64,000 bases of DNA, taken from assembly GCF_014297595.2 (NCBI RefSeq), contig NZ_CP060414.2, positions 1,736,001 through 1,800,000 of the forward strand, read 5' to 3'. Below are positions 1 through 9,559 of this stretch, piece by piece. Position 1 is the stretch's first letter. The number at the start of each line of letters is the position of its first letter. Position numbers and translations under genes: made by a program. Source of the stretch: Neisseria musculi (GTDB lineage: Bacteria; Pseudomonadota; Gammaproteobacteria; Burkholderiales; Neisseriaceae). Under the pieces are notes generated by a model. It worked only from the letters and a program-made list of their open reading frames with translations. It was not told the origin of the DNA and made no database searches.

Positions 1-2
1 AT

Positions 3-755
3 ATCCAACTTGCCGCTGTTGAAGCCAAAACCGCCGATGCGTCCCACCAAGAAAAACACCACGGCCAACAATATTATCTGCGCACCAAGCGCGGCAGTAT
101 AGGCGGGCGTACACCGCGCCAAAACGGCTATATCCGCGCCCTGCTCAATCACGATGTGGTGTTCGGCCTGGGCCCTGCCGGCACGGGTAAAACTTATTTA
201 GCCGTGGCCGCCGCCGTTGATGCGGTGGAAAAACACCAAATCGAGCGCATTGTTTTGGTACGCCCTGCAGTGGAAGCCGGTGAAAAACTTGGTTTTCTGC
301 CCGGCGATCTGGCTCAGAAAGTCGATCCCTATCTGCGCCCGCTCTACGATGCGCTCTATGATTTGATGGGATTCGACCGCGTAACCAAGCTGTTGGAAAA
401 AGGGCTGATCGAAATCGCCCCTTTGGCCTATATGCGCGGCCGCACCCTCAACGGTGCCTATGTGATTTTAGACGAGGCACAAAACACCACACCCGAGCAG
501 ATGAAGATGTTTTTAACCCGCATCGGCTTCGGTGCCAAAGCCGTGATTACCGGCGACTTGAGCCAGATCGACCTGCCCCGCAACATCAAATCTGGCTTAA
601 AAGATGCCAGAGAAAAACTCGCCGGCATCGAAGGGCTGTATTTCCACACCTTTACCAGCGAAGATGTGGTACGCCACCCGTTGGTGCAGAAAATCGTGGA
701 GGCCTACGATGCCGCAGACGGGTGCGGAGAAAAGGCCGAAGGCACGCCGGCATAG
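3..755 (+). CDS. phoH: PhoH-like P-loop ATPase, 5' end outside window
   Basis: Cytoplasmic ATPase of the PhoH/YbeZ family, which usually sits beside the rRNA-maturation gene ybeY. The frame is open from the first bases of the window, so the N-terminus lies upstream and the ATG at 156 is internal. The Walker A motif GPAGTGKT is at about 171-194 and the Walker B stretch ILDEAQN at about 465-485, followed by the family's conserved ITGD segment. The protein ends normally at TAG 753-755. Family assignment is secure. The exact cellular role (RNA metabolism or ribosome maturation) is known only loosely for the family. Confidence 0.9.
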   Translation: MQLAAVEAKTADASHQEKHHGQQYYLRTKRGSIGGRTPRQNGYIRALLNHDVVFGLGPAGTGKTYLAVAAAVDAVEKHQIERIVLVRPAVEAGEKLGFLPGDLAQKVDPYLRPLYDALYDLMGFDRVTKLLEKGLIEIAPLAYMRGRTLNGAYVILDEAQNTTPEQMKMFLTRIGFGAKAVITGDLSQIDLPRNIKSGLKDAREKLAGIEGLYFHTFTSEDVVRHPLVQKIVEAYDAADGCGEKAEGTPA

Positions 756-838
756 TTTTGCGGAGCGGTTGCGCCTGCCTTTCACCGCCGCCGCTTTCCC
801 ACAATCACCGCATCAACCCGCACGGCAATCTAGCCAAC

Positions 839-982
839 CCGCTTTATTTTCGGTTTAAGGCACAAACCGCATGCCGTGAAAACAGTGGCAACCGGCTCTG
901 TTGCTGCCCGGGCGGTTTGTAAAACCGTTCACTTTAGGCTAAAGCGCACACGGCAACGCCGCAACGGAAATGAAGCGGATTT
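839..982 (-). repeat. Correia-like intergenic repeat, degenerate
   Basis: About 144 bp starting near CCGCTTTATTTTCGG and ending near GAAATGAAGCGGATT, so the two ends are imperfect inverted repeats. The interior (GTTGCGGCGTTGCC and GAACGGTTTTAC on the minus strand) recurs in other gaps of this window and resembles the core of Neisseria Correia elements as I remember it. The rest of the 756-1436 gap holds a terminator and a single DUS at about 1290, and no gene I can support. Confidence 0.6.
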
Positions 983-1200
983 AAGACGGCCGGTAAAATC
1001 TTCGCCTTGCCATGATTTTAAAGCGGACGGGCTCCCCCTTATTGCGCAATCATGCGGCCGCACTTTGCCGCCCGCTGCTGTTATCGGCTGCCGTGTCTCC
1101 ATTACCACTCAGGGGCTGATTTTATTCAGCCCCTGTTTTATGTAAACGGCTTTGATTCAAGGCTGCAAAATCCCCGCGCCAGCCTGCGTTCTGAAAACTC

Positions 1201-1232
1201 AAGGCCGTCTGAAAGAATATTCAGACGGCCTT
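1201..1232. terminator. Inverted DUS pair, bidirectional terminator
   Basis: A 13-bp perfect stem (AAGGCCGTCTGAA against TTCAGACGGCCTT) with a 6-base loop lies between the convergent phoH-like and hisB genes. Paired uptake sequences of this kind commonly double as Rho-independent terminators in Neisseria. Confidence 0.75.
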
Positions 1233-1436
1233 AGGCTTCTGTTTCACCATAAAATAAGGCAGGTTGAAATTTCGGTAAAAATACGCAGAGCCGTCTGAAA
1301 TGCCAGAAGCCGTTATTTTATCGGCGCAACTGTAAAACAGGGGCTTCATAACAATATCAAGATATTACAGACTTCCTTCGGAAATCGGGCGGCAGCCGCA
1401 GATGGCCGGCATTTTCCAATCAGACAGGCCCCGCCG

Positions 1437-2381
1437 TTATGCTTCGATGAGCATGCCTTTGGTGGAGGGTATCCGGCCGCCCATACGCGGATCAAATTCC
1501 ACTGCTGCACGCAGGGCACGGCCGAAAGCTTTGAACACGGTTTCGGCCTGATGGTGGGCGTTTTTGCCGCTCAAATTATCGATATGCAGCGTCATCATAC
1601 CGTGATTGACCAACCCTGTGAAAAATTCGCCGAACAAATCCACATCAAACCGCCCGATCAAGGCGCGGGTGAACTCGATGTTGTAAACCAAACCGGGGCG
1701 GCCGGACAAATCGATAACCACCCGGCTTAAGGCCTCATCGAGCGGCACATAGGCATGGCCGTAGCGGCGGATGCCCGCTTTGCCGCCCAACGCCTGTTTC
1801 AATGCCTGGCCGAAAGTGATACCGATGTCTTCTACAGTGTGGTGGTCATCGATATGCAGATCGCCCTTGCAGGTGATGTCGATGTCGATCAGGCTGTGGC
1901 GGGCAACTTGGTCGAGCATATGCTCCAAGAAAGGCACGCCGGTATCGAAACGGCTTTTGCCCGTACCGTCAAGATTAACGGCCACGGTAATTTGGGTTTC
2001 GCAGGTATTGCGGCTGACCACGGCCGTGCGGCCTTCGGCAGAGTCGAAACCAAGTGCCGGCGCAGAAGCAGCACCCTCCGCCTGCCCGGCTGCGGCCGCA
2101 CGGGCTGCGGCAACTTCTTTGCGGCGTTGTTCTGCTTCAGGATCGTGCTCGCGGTTCATCCAGCCTTTGCGCTTGCCCATGCCGGCTTCGAGCTTGGCCA
2201 ACAGCGAAGGGCGGATGCCCCTGCCGTTTTCGTCTTCCGACTGCTGCTCCAGGCGGCGTTTGATTTGCGAGAGCGAAGCCGAATTGTCGTAACCGCAGCG
2301 GCGTGCCAGCTCGACCATCGAGCCGGCCTCTTTGGCCAGCAGTTTCAGGTTGTTCAGGTGAAGTTGGGTTTTGTTCATCAT
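1437..2381 (-). CDS. hisB: Imidazoleglycerol-phosphate dehydratase with N-terminal extension
   Basis: Dehydrates imidazole glycerol phosphate to imidazole acetol phosphate in histidine synthesis. The catalytic domain fills the C-terminal ~195 residues and shows the metal-binding motifs [22 protein letters not shown] and AHHQAE. About 110 extra residues precede it. They contain a helix-turn-helix-like stretch ([20 protein letters not shown]) and an Ala/Glu-rich linker; meningococcal HisB carries a similar extension, from memory. The start is placed at the first of two adjacent ATGs (2381, 2378), behind AGAAAG at 5-base spacing; an in-frame codon at 2402 is less likely. It lies about 100 bp downstream of hisC on the same strand, so the two are probably co-transcribed. 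Confidence 0.95.
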   Translation of the reverse strand: MMNKTQLHLNNLKLLAKEAGSMVELARRCGYDNSASLSQIKRRLEQQSEDENGRGIRPSLLAKLEAGMGKRKGWMNREHDPEAEQRRKEVAAARAAAAGQAEGAASAPALGFDSAEGRTAVVSRNTCETQITVAVNLDGTGKSRFDTGVPFLEHMLDQVARHSLIDIDITCKGDLHIDDHHTVEDIGITFGQALKQALGGKAGIRRYGHAYVPLDEALSRVVIDLSGRPGLVYNIEFTRALIGRFDVDLFGEFFTGLVNHGMMTLHIDNLSGKNAHHQAETVFKAFGRALRAAVEFDPRMGGRIPSTKGMLIEA

Positions 2382-2478
2382 ACAATCTTTCTGTTCACAC
2401 AATATTTATTAATGAAACCGGGCTGATGTATTCACACCGGACCGGTTTGCCGTCTGAAAACATCATCAGGCGGCTTTA

Positions 2479-3558
2479 TCAGGCATATAAATCGCGGATA
2501 ACGTTTAAAACCGCATTGTTTTGTTGCGGCGCACCCACAGTAAGGCGCAGGCATTGCGCCAGCAGCGGGTGCGAACCATGCAGTTTTTTCACCAAAATCT
2601 TATTGCGCTTTAAGGTTTCGTGCGCCGTGTCGGCACAAGGCACGCGCACGGTAATGAAATTGGCCTCGCTGGGAAACACTTTCAGACGGCCGATGGCAGA
2701 AAGCGCTTGAAACAGGCGTTCGCGCTCGACTTTCAAAACGGTCGTAGTCTGAGCAATTTTGTCTGCATGCCGCAGGGCAAATTTGGCCGTTGCCAAACAC
2801 AATTGGTTCATATTGTAGGGCGGCACGATTTTCGCCAACTCACGCATCACGCCCGCACAACCGCAGGCATACCCCACCCGCAGGCCGGCAAAGCCGATTT
2901 TGCTGATGGTGCGCATCACCACCAGATTTTCAATGCTGCCCGCCTGCGGCAGAAAACTGTCGCCGCTGAAAGCGCCGTAAGCCTCATCCACCACCACCAG
3001 TCCTTTGGCAGCGCAGATAACGGCCTGCACATCTTCGCGCTCGAAACCCGTGCCGGTGGGGTTGTTCGGATAGGCGATAAAAATCAGCGCGGGATTATGC
3101 TTTTCGACAGCAGCCAACACCGCCGGAAGATTGAGCGTGAAATCTTCGTTCAACGGCACACCGATATAATCCATACCGTATAAAGCAGCATTGTGCCGGT
3201 ACATCACAAAGCCCGGCTCCACCGCCAACATGGCCGCACCGGGCTTTGCCAGCAGCATGGCAAACAGCTGTATCAGCTCGTCCGAGCCGTTGCCCAACGC
3301 AATTTCGGCCGCCGGCGGAACGGCAAAGGCCTCGCGCAAAACCGCCTGCAGGCCGCTGGTTGCAGGGTTGGGATAAAGATGTATCGGCACATTTTTCAGC
3401 AGCCCCACCCATTCGTTTAATAACGCTTCATCATCGGCAAACGGATGATAAGGGCTTTCCATCGCATCAAGTTTGATAAAGCCTTCGGGCAAATCAGCCA
3501 CCCGATAGGCGGTTAAAGCCCGGATATCCGGGCGGATTAAATCGGAAAAAGCAGTCAT
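2479..3558 (-). CDS. hisC: Histidinol-phosphate aminotransferase
   Basis: PLP-dependent class I/II aminotransferase that converts imidazole acetol phosphate to histidinol phosphate, the step after HisB. Visible motifs are YPNNPTGTGF (substrate and PLP contacts), DEAYGAF (the PLP aspartate) and RTISKIGFAGLRVGY, with the Schiff-base lysine in SKIGFAG. The frame extends upstream to 3606, but the ATG at 3558 (MTAFSDLIRPDIRAL) has a GAG-type ribosome site and matches the usual family N-terminus. The product is 359 residues, a normal length. It is the first gene of a hisC-hisB pair. Confidence 0.95.
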   Translation of the reverse strand: MTAFSDLIRPDIRALTAYRVADLPEGFIKLDAMESPYHPFADDEALLNEWVGLLKNVPIHLYPNPATSGLQAVLREAFAVPPAAEIALGNGSDELIQLFAMLLAKPGAAMLAVEPGFVMYRHNAALYGMDYIGVPLNEDFTLNLPAVLAAVEKHNPALIFIAYPNNPTGTGFEREDVQAVICAAKGLVVVDEAYGAFSGDSFLPQAGSIENLVVMRTISKIGFAGLRVGYACGCAGVMRELAKIVPPYNMNQLCLATAKFALRHADKIAQTTTVLKVERERLFQALSAIGRLKVFPSEANFITVRVPCADTAHETLKRNKILVKKLHGSHPLLAQCLRLTVGAPQQNNAVLNVIRDLYA

Positions 3559-3839
3559 ATCTCGGCTTCTGTAAAAACCGGCGCAGCGGATTGAAACCGC
3601 ACGCATGGAAAATATAATATTCAGTCTCTCAGCATAACTTTCGATAAATATAACATATTTTTTTATTGAAAGTTAACGTTTCGTTTTATTTTTTCATAGA
3701 TTTATTTAAAGAAACCTTTAAGCATGGGTGATATGGCAAACCCTCTTCCTTTCCGTTATAGCATCTCTGCACCTTAGCCCAATAAAACCCAATTTCCAAA
3801 AGGAAAGCGGTTTCTGCGGTGTTGAAGTGCAACATCTGC

Positions 3840-4736
3840 CTAGCTTTCAGATACCCGGCTTTCAGACGGCGGTTCGGAGGCGCCGGCGGGGTGTTTGTAG
3901 CGGTTGTAGGCAAACAGATATTGGTGCGGGAAACGTTTGATCCAGTATTCCACATTGCTGTTTATCACCTGAGCATCGTGATCCTTGTTGCCGTTAAGCG
4001 CGCCCTGCAAAGGCTCGATGTGCAGCACAAAGCCCTGCCCTGCGGGCAAACGTTCGCCTGCAAAAAACAGCGCCCTCACGCCTTTTACCTGCGCGAGTTT
4101 GCCTGCCAGCGTCATCGTGTAGGCGGGCTTGCCGAAAAAACCGGCCCACACGCCTTCGCCGCCTTCTTGGGGATCGGGCACATGGTCGGGCAAAACGATG
4201 GTGGCCTCACCCGCGCGCAGGGCTTTGATAATCTGCTTCACCCCTTGGATATTGGCGGGGGCGGTGCGCCCTTTACCGCGCACTCTCCCGGCCTGCATCA
4301 CTTGGTCTAAAATCTTGATTTTCTGAGGCTTATACATGGCGGTGAGCGGAAACGGCAACTGCTCGCTGATATAGCGCCCAGCGATATCGTAGCTGCCGAT
4401 GTGCGGCGTGATAAGCAGCAGGCCTTCGCCTTTTTCCACCGCCTGCCGGATATGCTCCCAGCCGTGCGCAGCTTTGAACAGCCCGGCCACTTGTTGAGGC
4501 TGTCTGAAAAAAGCCACCGGCAGCTCCAGCCCGCCTTTGGCGGTTTCGCGCAGCACGGCTTTCACGGCGGCATCGCCGGCATCAAGGCCGGCAATCTGCA
4601 AATTGCTGCGTATCCGCTCGCGGTCTTTGCGGGCAAAATAAAAGCCCAAAACGCCCAATACATCGCCGATGGCGTGCAGCACGCGCAGAGGCAGCACGGC
4701 GGCAAGGCGGAACAGCAGAAAAACCAAAGTTTGCAT
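3840..4736 (-). CDS. lpxL: Lipid A secondary acyltransferase (LpxL/HtrB family)
   Basis: Inner-membrane enzyme that adds a secondary (lauroyl-type) acyl chain to Kdo2-lipid IVA or the Neisseria equivalent. The catalytic HX4D motif is HIGSYD, and the domain continues through IVLPDHVPDPQEGGEGV and FFGKPAYTMTL. Residues 1-25 form a hydrophobic membrane anchor if translation starts at ATG 4736 (MQTLVFLLFRLAAVLPLR). The longer frame to 4865 runs through DUS repeats and is probably not translated. The gene is divergent from metK, as in meningococci, where the neighbouring acyltransferase is called LpxL2 (recalled, not checked). The C-terminal ~15 residues are Ser/Glu/Pro-rich. Confidence 0.9.
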   Translation of the reverse strand: MQTLVFLLFRLAAVLPLRVLHAIGDVLGVLGFYFARKDRERIRSNLQIAGLDAGDAAVKAVLRETAKGGLELPVAFFRQPQQVAGLFKAAHGWEHIRQAVEKGEGLLLITPHIGSYDIAGRYISEQLPFPLTAMYKPQKIKILDQVMQAGRVRGKGRTAPANIQGVKQIIKALRAGEATIVLPDHVPDPQEGGEGVWAGFFGKPAYTMTLAGKLAQVKGVRALFFAGERLPAGQGFVLHIEPLQGALNGNKDHDAQVINSNVEYWIKRFPHQYLFAYNRYKHPAGASEPPSESRVSES

Positions 4737-5206
4737 AGCAGGCACCGGCGGATAAAAACGGCATTGTAATGGAAAAGGCTGCAGCACGGTGCGGCCGTCT
4801 GAAAGGACTTCGGGCAGGCTTTTCAGACGGCCTTTGCCCAACGGTGCAAGGGCAAAATGCGCCAAGCTGTTTTTCAGACGGCCGGATTAGATGGTGCGGC
4901 GGCAAAATGTTGCAAGCAGTTTTCAGACGGCCCCTGCCCTGCGGTATGACCGTCTGAAATGTCTGTCTAAACTCCTTTCATGGCTCGGGCTCGATTCCGC
5001 ATCGGGTAGGCGTATGTCATGCCGGCAAAGGGTTGTTTGCTGCGCGCAGCTTCCGCGCCCGCTTGCCCGCCCGTTTGCCGTTATCCGACCGCCGGGCTGC
5101 CGCCTCTGCACAAAGCCTGGCCAACCGCTTGACTCGATATTTATATCATTGAGTTTCAATGAAAAATTTAACGCCATGCACGGCAGGATTGATAGTGGTT
5201 GAAGCC
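4737..5206. other. DUS-rich intergenic region between lpxL and metK
   Basis: No gene is supported here. It holds an inverted DUS pair at 4794-4831 and further single copies near 4873, 4920 and 4950. Both flanking genes start from this region, so both promoters should be here. I see no convincing -10/-35 pair. Confidence 0.6.
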
Positions 5207-5286
5207 CCGCCGTTCATGGCGGTAGAATCCGCATTTGCCTGATAGGCGCAATGCCTGCCGTATCAGCCCCACGCGCGGAAATGCGC
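5207..5286 (+). promoter_or_regulatory. Structured leader upstream of metK
   Basis: Three consecutive potential hairpins precede metK: CCGCC/GGCGG at 5207-5222; a two-part stem at 5239-5266 (CTGATA and GGC, loop GCAAT, GCC, TGCCG, TATCAG); and a CGCGC-type stem near 5272-5286. This could be an RNA regulatory leader, but I do not recognise a known SAM riboswitch consensus. Confidence 0.3.
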
Positions 5287-5311
5287 GGTGTTAAAACATG
5301 AAAGTGTGTGT

Positions 5312-6481
5312 ATGAGCGAATATGTGTTTACTTCGGAATCTGTGTCGGAAGGCCACCCCGACAAAGTGGCCGACCAGATTTCCGATGCTGTTTTAGATGC
5401 CATTCTGGCGCAAGACTCTAAAGCCCGCGTGGCCGCCGAAACGCTGGTGGCCACTGATTTGTGTGTGCTGGCGGGGGAAATCACCACCACTGCCGAAGTC
5501 GATTACGAACAAACTGCCCGCGAAACCATCGCCCGCATCGGCTACAACAACCCCGAATGGGGCTTTTCGGCCGATTCCTGCAAAGTGGTGTTGAACTACG
5601 GCCGGCAGTCGCCCGACATTGCCCAAGGTGTAAACGAAGGCGAAGGCATAGACTTAAACCAGGGTGCGGGCGACCAGGGGCTGATGTTCGGCTATGCCTG
5701 TGATGAAACGCCTGCGCTGATGCCGTTTCCGATTTATTACAGCCACCGCCTGATGCAGCGCCAGAGCGAAGTGCGCAGAAGCGGCCTGCTGCCGTGGCTG
5801 CGCCCCGATGCCAAAGCCCAGCTCACCTGCGTGTACGACAGCGAAACCGGCAAGGTGAAACGCATCGACACGGTGGTGCTTTCCACCCAGCACAGCCCCG
5901 ACATCGGCCGGGAAGATTTGATTGATGCCGTGAAACAACACATTATCTTCCCCGTGCTGCCCAAAGAAATGCTCGCCAAAGAAACCAAATATCTGATCAA
6001 CCCCACCGGCAACTTCGTTATCGGCGGCCCGCAGGGCGACTGCGGTTTAACCGGCCGCAAAATCATTGTCGATACCTATGGCGGCGCGGCTCCGCACGGC
6101 GGCGGCGCGTTTTCCGGCAAAGACCCCACCAAAGTGGACCGCTCCGCCGCCTATGCCTGCCGCTATGTGGCCAAAAACATCGTGGCCGCAGGTTTGGCGC
6201 GCCAATGCCAGATTCAGATTTCCTACGCTATCGGCATTGCCGAACCGACCTCCATCGCCATCGACACCTTCGGCACCGGCGAATTAAACGAAGCCGAATT
6301 AATCAAACTGGTACGCGAACATTTCGATCTGCGCCCCAAAGGCATTATCCGAATGCTCGACCTGCTGCACCCGATTTACGGAAAATCCGCCGCCTACGGC
6401 CACTTCGGCCGCGAAGAGCCGGAATTCACCTGGGAGCGCACCGACAAAGCCGCCGCCTTAAAAGCCGCATCGGGCTGGTAA
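5312..6481 (+). CDS. metK: S-adenosylmethionine synthetase
   Basis: Makes S-adenosylmethionine from methionine and ATP in the cytosol. The N-terminal [19 protein letters not shown], central [12 protein letters not shown] and [19 protein letters not shown] motifs are the family's ATP, Mg/K and phosphate-binding signatures. Length is 389 residues, typical for the family. The frame is open from a GTG at 5288, but the ATG at 5312 gives the canonical [11 protein letters not shown] start. A DUS-pair terminator follows at 6502-6541. Confidence 0.97.
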   Translation: MSEYVFTSESVSEGHPDKVADQISDAVLDAILAQDSKARVAAETLVATDLCVLAGEITTTAEVDYEQTARETIARIGYNNPEWGFSADSCKVVLNYGRQSPDIAQGVNEGEGIDLNQGAGDQGLMFGYACDETPALMPFPIYYSHRLMQRQSEVRRSGLLPWLRPDAKAQLTCVYDSETGKVKRIDTVVLSTQHSPDIGREDLIDAVKQHIIFPVLPKEMLAKETKYLINPTGNFVIGGPQGDCGLTGRKIIVDTYGGAAPHGGGAFSGKDPTKVDRSAAYACRYVAKNIVAAGLARQCQIQISYAIGIAEPTSIAIDTFGTGELNEAELIKLVREHFDLRPKGIIRMLDLLHPIYGKSAAYGHFGREEPEFTWERTDKAAALKAASGW

Positions 6482-6501
6482 AAAATCTGCCGCCCTTCTG
6501 C

Positions 6502-6541
6502 AAAGGCCGTCTGAAAGATTGATGTTTTTCAGACGGCCTTT
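6502..6541. terminator. Inverted DUS pair after metK
   Basis: A 15-bp stem (AAAGGCCGTCTGAAA with its complement) and a short loop, ending in a T run, lie 20 bp after the metK stop codon. Confidence 0.8.
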
Positions 6542-6564
6542 CACACCGGTCGCCGGTATGGTGG

Positions 6565-6700
6565 TTTCGCCCTTTATTTCCGTTACGGCATTGCTGCGCC
6601 TTGCTCGAAACACACGTCTTTGCCTGCCCAAGCAGCAGAATCGGGGCTGCGCCGTCTGTAGCTTACTGCCCTGCCTGAAAATAAAAAGCACCCTACCGTT
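6565..6700 (+). repeat. Correia-like intergenic repeat, degenerate
   Basis: The sequence CCTTTATTTCCGTTACGGCATTGCTGCGCCTTGCTCGAAA and a later GGGGCTGCGCCGTCTGTAG...AAAATAAAAAGCA match the order of segments in the other Correia-like copies. The element fills most of the metK-zapG gap. Confidence 0.55.
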
Positions 6701-6837
6701 AAATCGAAGCAACGCCCGGCAGCGGAAAAGCGGAAAACGGTTAGGCAACATCATGCGGCTGCCATTGTTTCCGCAGCCGTATCATTGGTAAGATACGGGC
6801 GGCAATTTCCGATTATCCACCGCCAAAGGAGAACAAA

Positions 6838-7422
6838 ATGAATGCGTTACCCTGGGAAATCCAACTCGCCGCAGCCTCCGTTACCGGCTTTGCCGCCGGC
6901 CTGCTGGTAATGTGGCTGGTTTTACGCCCGAAAACCGGCCGGCACAAACAGGAGCGCGAAATGCTGATGCAGGAGTTCGGCCGGTTCCGCCGCCAAGTAG
7001 ACGAACATTTCGTAGAAACCGCCGCCGCTGTCGATGAATTAAACCGCAGCTATCAAAAAGTTATCCGGCACTTAAGCAGCGGCGCCCACTCGCTGATGGA
7101 CAAAAAAACTCTGCAGGAACAACTCACCAAGCGCGGCAACGCTTCCATTACTGTGGCTTATCTGGCCGCCGAAGCCGCCGCAACGGCCGACACGCCCGAA
7201 ACCGCCGCCGTTACCGCCGATGCCGTTGCCGCTCCGCAGCCGGATGTCGATTTGGACGAGCAAACCCCTGTGAGCGATGCCCCGGTGATTACCCCGCCTC
7301 CGCTGGCCGGTGATGCTGCGCCGCCCGAAGCAGACCAAACCGGGGCTGCCAAACAAGAACATGCGGCTGAAACGGTGTCGGAACCCGCCGAATCCGAGCC
7401 GGCCTCCGCAAACACAGCATAA
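6838..7422 (+). CDS. zapG: Z-ring associated protein ZapG (YhcB, DUF1043 family)
   Basis: Membrane-anchored division and envelope protein of the YhcB family. Residues about 7-28 (IQLAAASVTGFAAGLLVMW) form one N-terminal membrane helix. A coiled-coil-like region follows (QEFGRFRRQVDEHFVETAAA, then VDELNRSYQKVIRHLSSGA, which are family hallmarks). Residues after ~110 are a low-complexity Ala/Pro/Glu tail. The start is supported by AAAGGAG seven bases upstream. It stands alone between repeat-filled gaps. Confidence 0.85.
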   Translation: MNALPWEIQLAAASVTGFAAGLLVMWLVLRPKTGRHKQEREMLMQEFGRFRRQVDEHFVETAAAVDELNRSYQKVIRHLSSGAHSLMDKKTLQEQLTKRGNASITVAYLAAEAAATADTPETAAVTADAVAAPQPDVDLDEQTPVSDAPVITPPPLAGDAAPPEADQTGAAKQEHAAETVSEPAESEPASANTA

Positions 7423-7562
7423 GTTTGCGGCAGATGAAAAGCGTGCGGCCGGGTTTGGTTTATGGTTACGGCTTTATTTTTATCAAGCAGCCGCACCCGG
7501 TTCTGTCCCGGGTATTTTGGTTCTAAAAATACGGCATGCCGATGCCTTGGAAAAAATACCCC

Positions 7563-7682
7563 GAGGCCGTCTGAAAAACTGATATACCGCCATTAGTTTC
7601 GCCGGTCCGCTGCGTTACCCTGCACAGCAGGCATCCGGTGAAAAGATTGAAATATCAGTCAACCCAACACTCAAATGCCAAC
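7563..7682 (+). repeat. DUS-anchored dispersed repeat, copy 1
   Basis: Begins with GAGGCCGTCTGAAAAACTGATAT and continues CCGCCATTAGTTTCGCCGGTCCGCTGCG, then GAAAAGATTGAAATAT. The same order of segments occurs at about 8041-8120, 13683-13750 and 25652-25790. I see no coding potential. Confidence 0.55.
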
Positions 7683-7691
7683 AACTGCGCG

Positions 7692-7842
7692 GGGCTGCTT
7701 CATTTCCGCTAAGGCATTGCTGCTGCCTTAGTTTTAGGCAAAAATGGTTTTGCCGGCCGCTTAAACGGCAACAGAATCGGCTCCATACCGTTTTGCGCTG
7801 CCTGCGGCCTGTTGTTTTACGCCAAAAATGAAGCGGGTTCGC
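7692..7842 (+). repeat. Correia-like intergenic repeat
   Basis: About 150 bp from GCTTCATTTCCGCTAAGG to AAAATGAAGCGGGTTC. It contains GGCATTGCTGCTGCCTTAG, GGCAACAGAATCGGCTCC and GCGCTGCCTGCGGCC in the order of the other copies. It is one of the most complete copies in the window. Confidence 0.6.
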
Positions 7843-8040
7843 GATGGTCAAACCGTGCCGGATGATGCAGGCGGGTTGCCCTGCCCGCCCCAACCCCGTT
7901 TCTGTCTCTGAAATTTTCCGCCTGCCCGGGCGGCAGCAGAACGGATTCTGCACTGCCCGCGCGGCCGCAATCCCGCTGCCTTGCCCTCTTCGATTCGGGT
8001 GCGGTTTCGTTATCCATGCTTTTGCAAATATGCCCGGGCC

Positions 8041-8169
8041 GAAACCTTTGCAAAACTACTTTAAGGCCGTCTGAAATGCTTAAATCCCGCCATTAGCTTC
8101 GCAAGTCTGCTACGCTGATGACGATTGTTGAATGGCTCAGACGGCCTAAATGAATTTTGCAAAGATTTC
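8041..8169 (+). repeat. MITE-like element with IS-type terminal repeats containing DUS
   Basis: The left end GAAACCTTTGCAAAAC runs on to AAGGCCGTCTGAA. The right end carries TCAGACGGCCT and closes with GAATTTTGCAAAGATTTC, the imperfect complement of the left end. The ~33-bp arms thus carry the DUS at their inner side. The outer sequence resembles the terminal repeats of neisserial IS5-family elements (IS1106 type) from memory. The 129-bp body has no transposase. Confidence 0.55.
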
Positions 8170-8170
8170 A

Positions 8171-8201
8171 GGCCGTCTGAAAATATGTTCAAACGGCCTG
8201 T
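8171..8201. terminator. DUS-based hairpin after miaB
   Basis: CAGGCCGTCTGAA faces an imperfect partner TTCAAACGGCCTG about 20 bp beyond the miaB stop codon (minus strand). One mismatch in the right arm destroys its DUS but keeps the stem. Confidence 0.6.
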
Positions 8202-8221
8202 TGTGATACAGACGGTGTATT

Positions 8222-9541
8222 TCAAACCCGTTCGCCGCGCAGCGAGAACGTGTAGGCTTCGGTGATTTTCAGATCAATCATTTGGTTGATCAAATCGGCG
8301 GAACCTGTGAAATTCACCACACGGTTGTTGGCGGTGCGCGCCTGCAGCTGGTCGGGATCTTTTTTAGAAATGCCTTCCACCAGGCAGCGCTGCACGGTGC
8401 CGATCATGGTTTGGTTGATGCGCGCGGTTTCGGCCTCGATCACTTCGTTGAGTGCCTCAAGGCGGCGCACTTTTTCTTCGTGCGGCGTGTCGTCGGGCAG
8501 GTTGGCGGCGGGCGTGCCGGGGCGCGGGCTGTAAATAAACACAAAGCTCAGATCGAAAGCCATGTCTTTCACCAGCTTTAAGGTTTGCTCGAACTCGGGC
8601 TCGGTTTCGCCGGGAAAACCGACAATAAAGTCGGAGCTCAAACACAAATCGGGGCGGATGGCGCGCAGTTTGCGGATGATGGATTTGTATTCCAGCGCAG
8701 TATAGCCGCGCTTCATTGCTGAAAGTACGCGGTCGGAACCGCTCTGAACCGGCAGGTGCAGGTGGGAAACCAGTTTGGGCAGATCGCGGTAGCACTCGAT
8801 GATGGCATCGGAAAATTCGCGCGGGTGGCTGGTGGTGAAGCGCATGCGCTCGATGCCGGGGATTTCGTGTACGATGCGCAACAAAGTGGCAAAATCGCAA
8901 ATTCCGCCGTTGTCTGTTTCACCGCGATAGGCGTTTACATTCTGCCCCAGCAGATTGATTTCTTTCACGCCCTGCTGGGCAAGATTGGCGATTTCGGTGA
9001 GCACATCGTTTAGGGGGCGCGAAAACTCTTCGCCGCGGGTGTAGGGCACCACGCAGAAGCTGCAATATTTGGAACAGCCCTCCATAATCGACACAAATGC
9101 GCTGCCGCCTTCCACGCGGGCGGGCGGCAGGTGGTCGAATTTTTCGATTTCGGGAAAGGAAATATCCACTTGCGAGAGGCCGGTGGTTTCTTTGTCGATA
9201 ATCATCTGCGGCAGGCGGTGCAGGGTTTGCGGGCCGAACACCACATCCACATAGGGCGCACGTTTCACGATGGCTTCGCCCTCCTGTGAGGCCACGCAGC
9301 CGCCCACGCCGATAATCAGGTTGGGTTTTTTGGCTTTCAGGGGTTTGACGCGGCCTAAATCCGAAAACACTTTTTCCTGCGCTTTTTCGCGCACGGAGCA
9401 AGTGTTGAAGAGAATGATGTCGGCCTCTTCGGCCTCGCCCACTTGCACCAAATCTTCTCCCTGAGCGAGCACGGAGAGCATTTTTTCGCTGTCGTATTCG
9501 TTCATCTGGCAGCCGAAGGTGCGGATAAATACTTTTTTCAT
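8222..9541 (-). CDS. miaB: tRNA-2-methylthio-N6-dimethylallyladenosine synthase
   Basis: Radical-SAM methylthiotransferase that adds the 2-methylthio group to i6A37 of tRNAs. The N-terminal domain holds the second Fe-S cluster cysteines ([38 protein letters not shown]). The radical-SAM cluster motif [15 protein letters not shown] is near residue 155, and a TRAM domain closes the protein ([14 protein letters not shown]). Its 439 residues are full length. The start lies 18 bp downstream of a small secreted-protein gene on the same strand, so the two are probably one transcript. Confidence 0.96.
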   Translation of the reverse strand: MKKVFIRTFGCQMNEYDSEKMLSVLAQGEDLVQVGEAEEADIILFNTCSVREKAQEKVFSDLGRVKPLKAKKPNLIIGVGGCVASQEGEAIVKRAPYVDVVFGPQTLHRLPQMIIDKETTGLSQVDISFPEIEKFDHLPPARVEGGSAFVSIMEGCSKYCSFCVVPYTRGEEFSRPLNDVLTEIANLAQQGVKEINLLGQNVNAYRGETDNGGICDFATLLRIVHEIPGIERMRFTTSHPREFSDAIIECYRDLPKLVSHLHLPVQSGSDRVLSAMKRGYTALEYKSIIRKLRAIRPDLCLSSDFIVGFPGETEPEFEQTLKLVKDMAFDLSFVFIYSPRPGTPAANLPDDTPHEEKVRRLEALNEVIEAETARINQTMIGTVQRCLVEGISKKDPDQLQARTANNRVVNFTGSADLINQMIDLKITEAYTFSLRGERV

Positions 9542-9559
9542 ATCAAACGGATAAATGGT

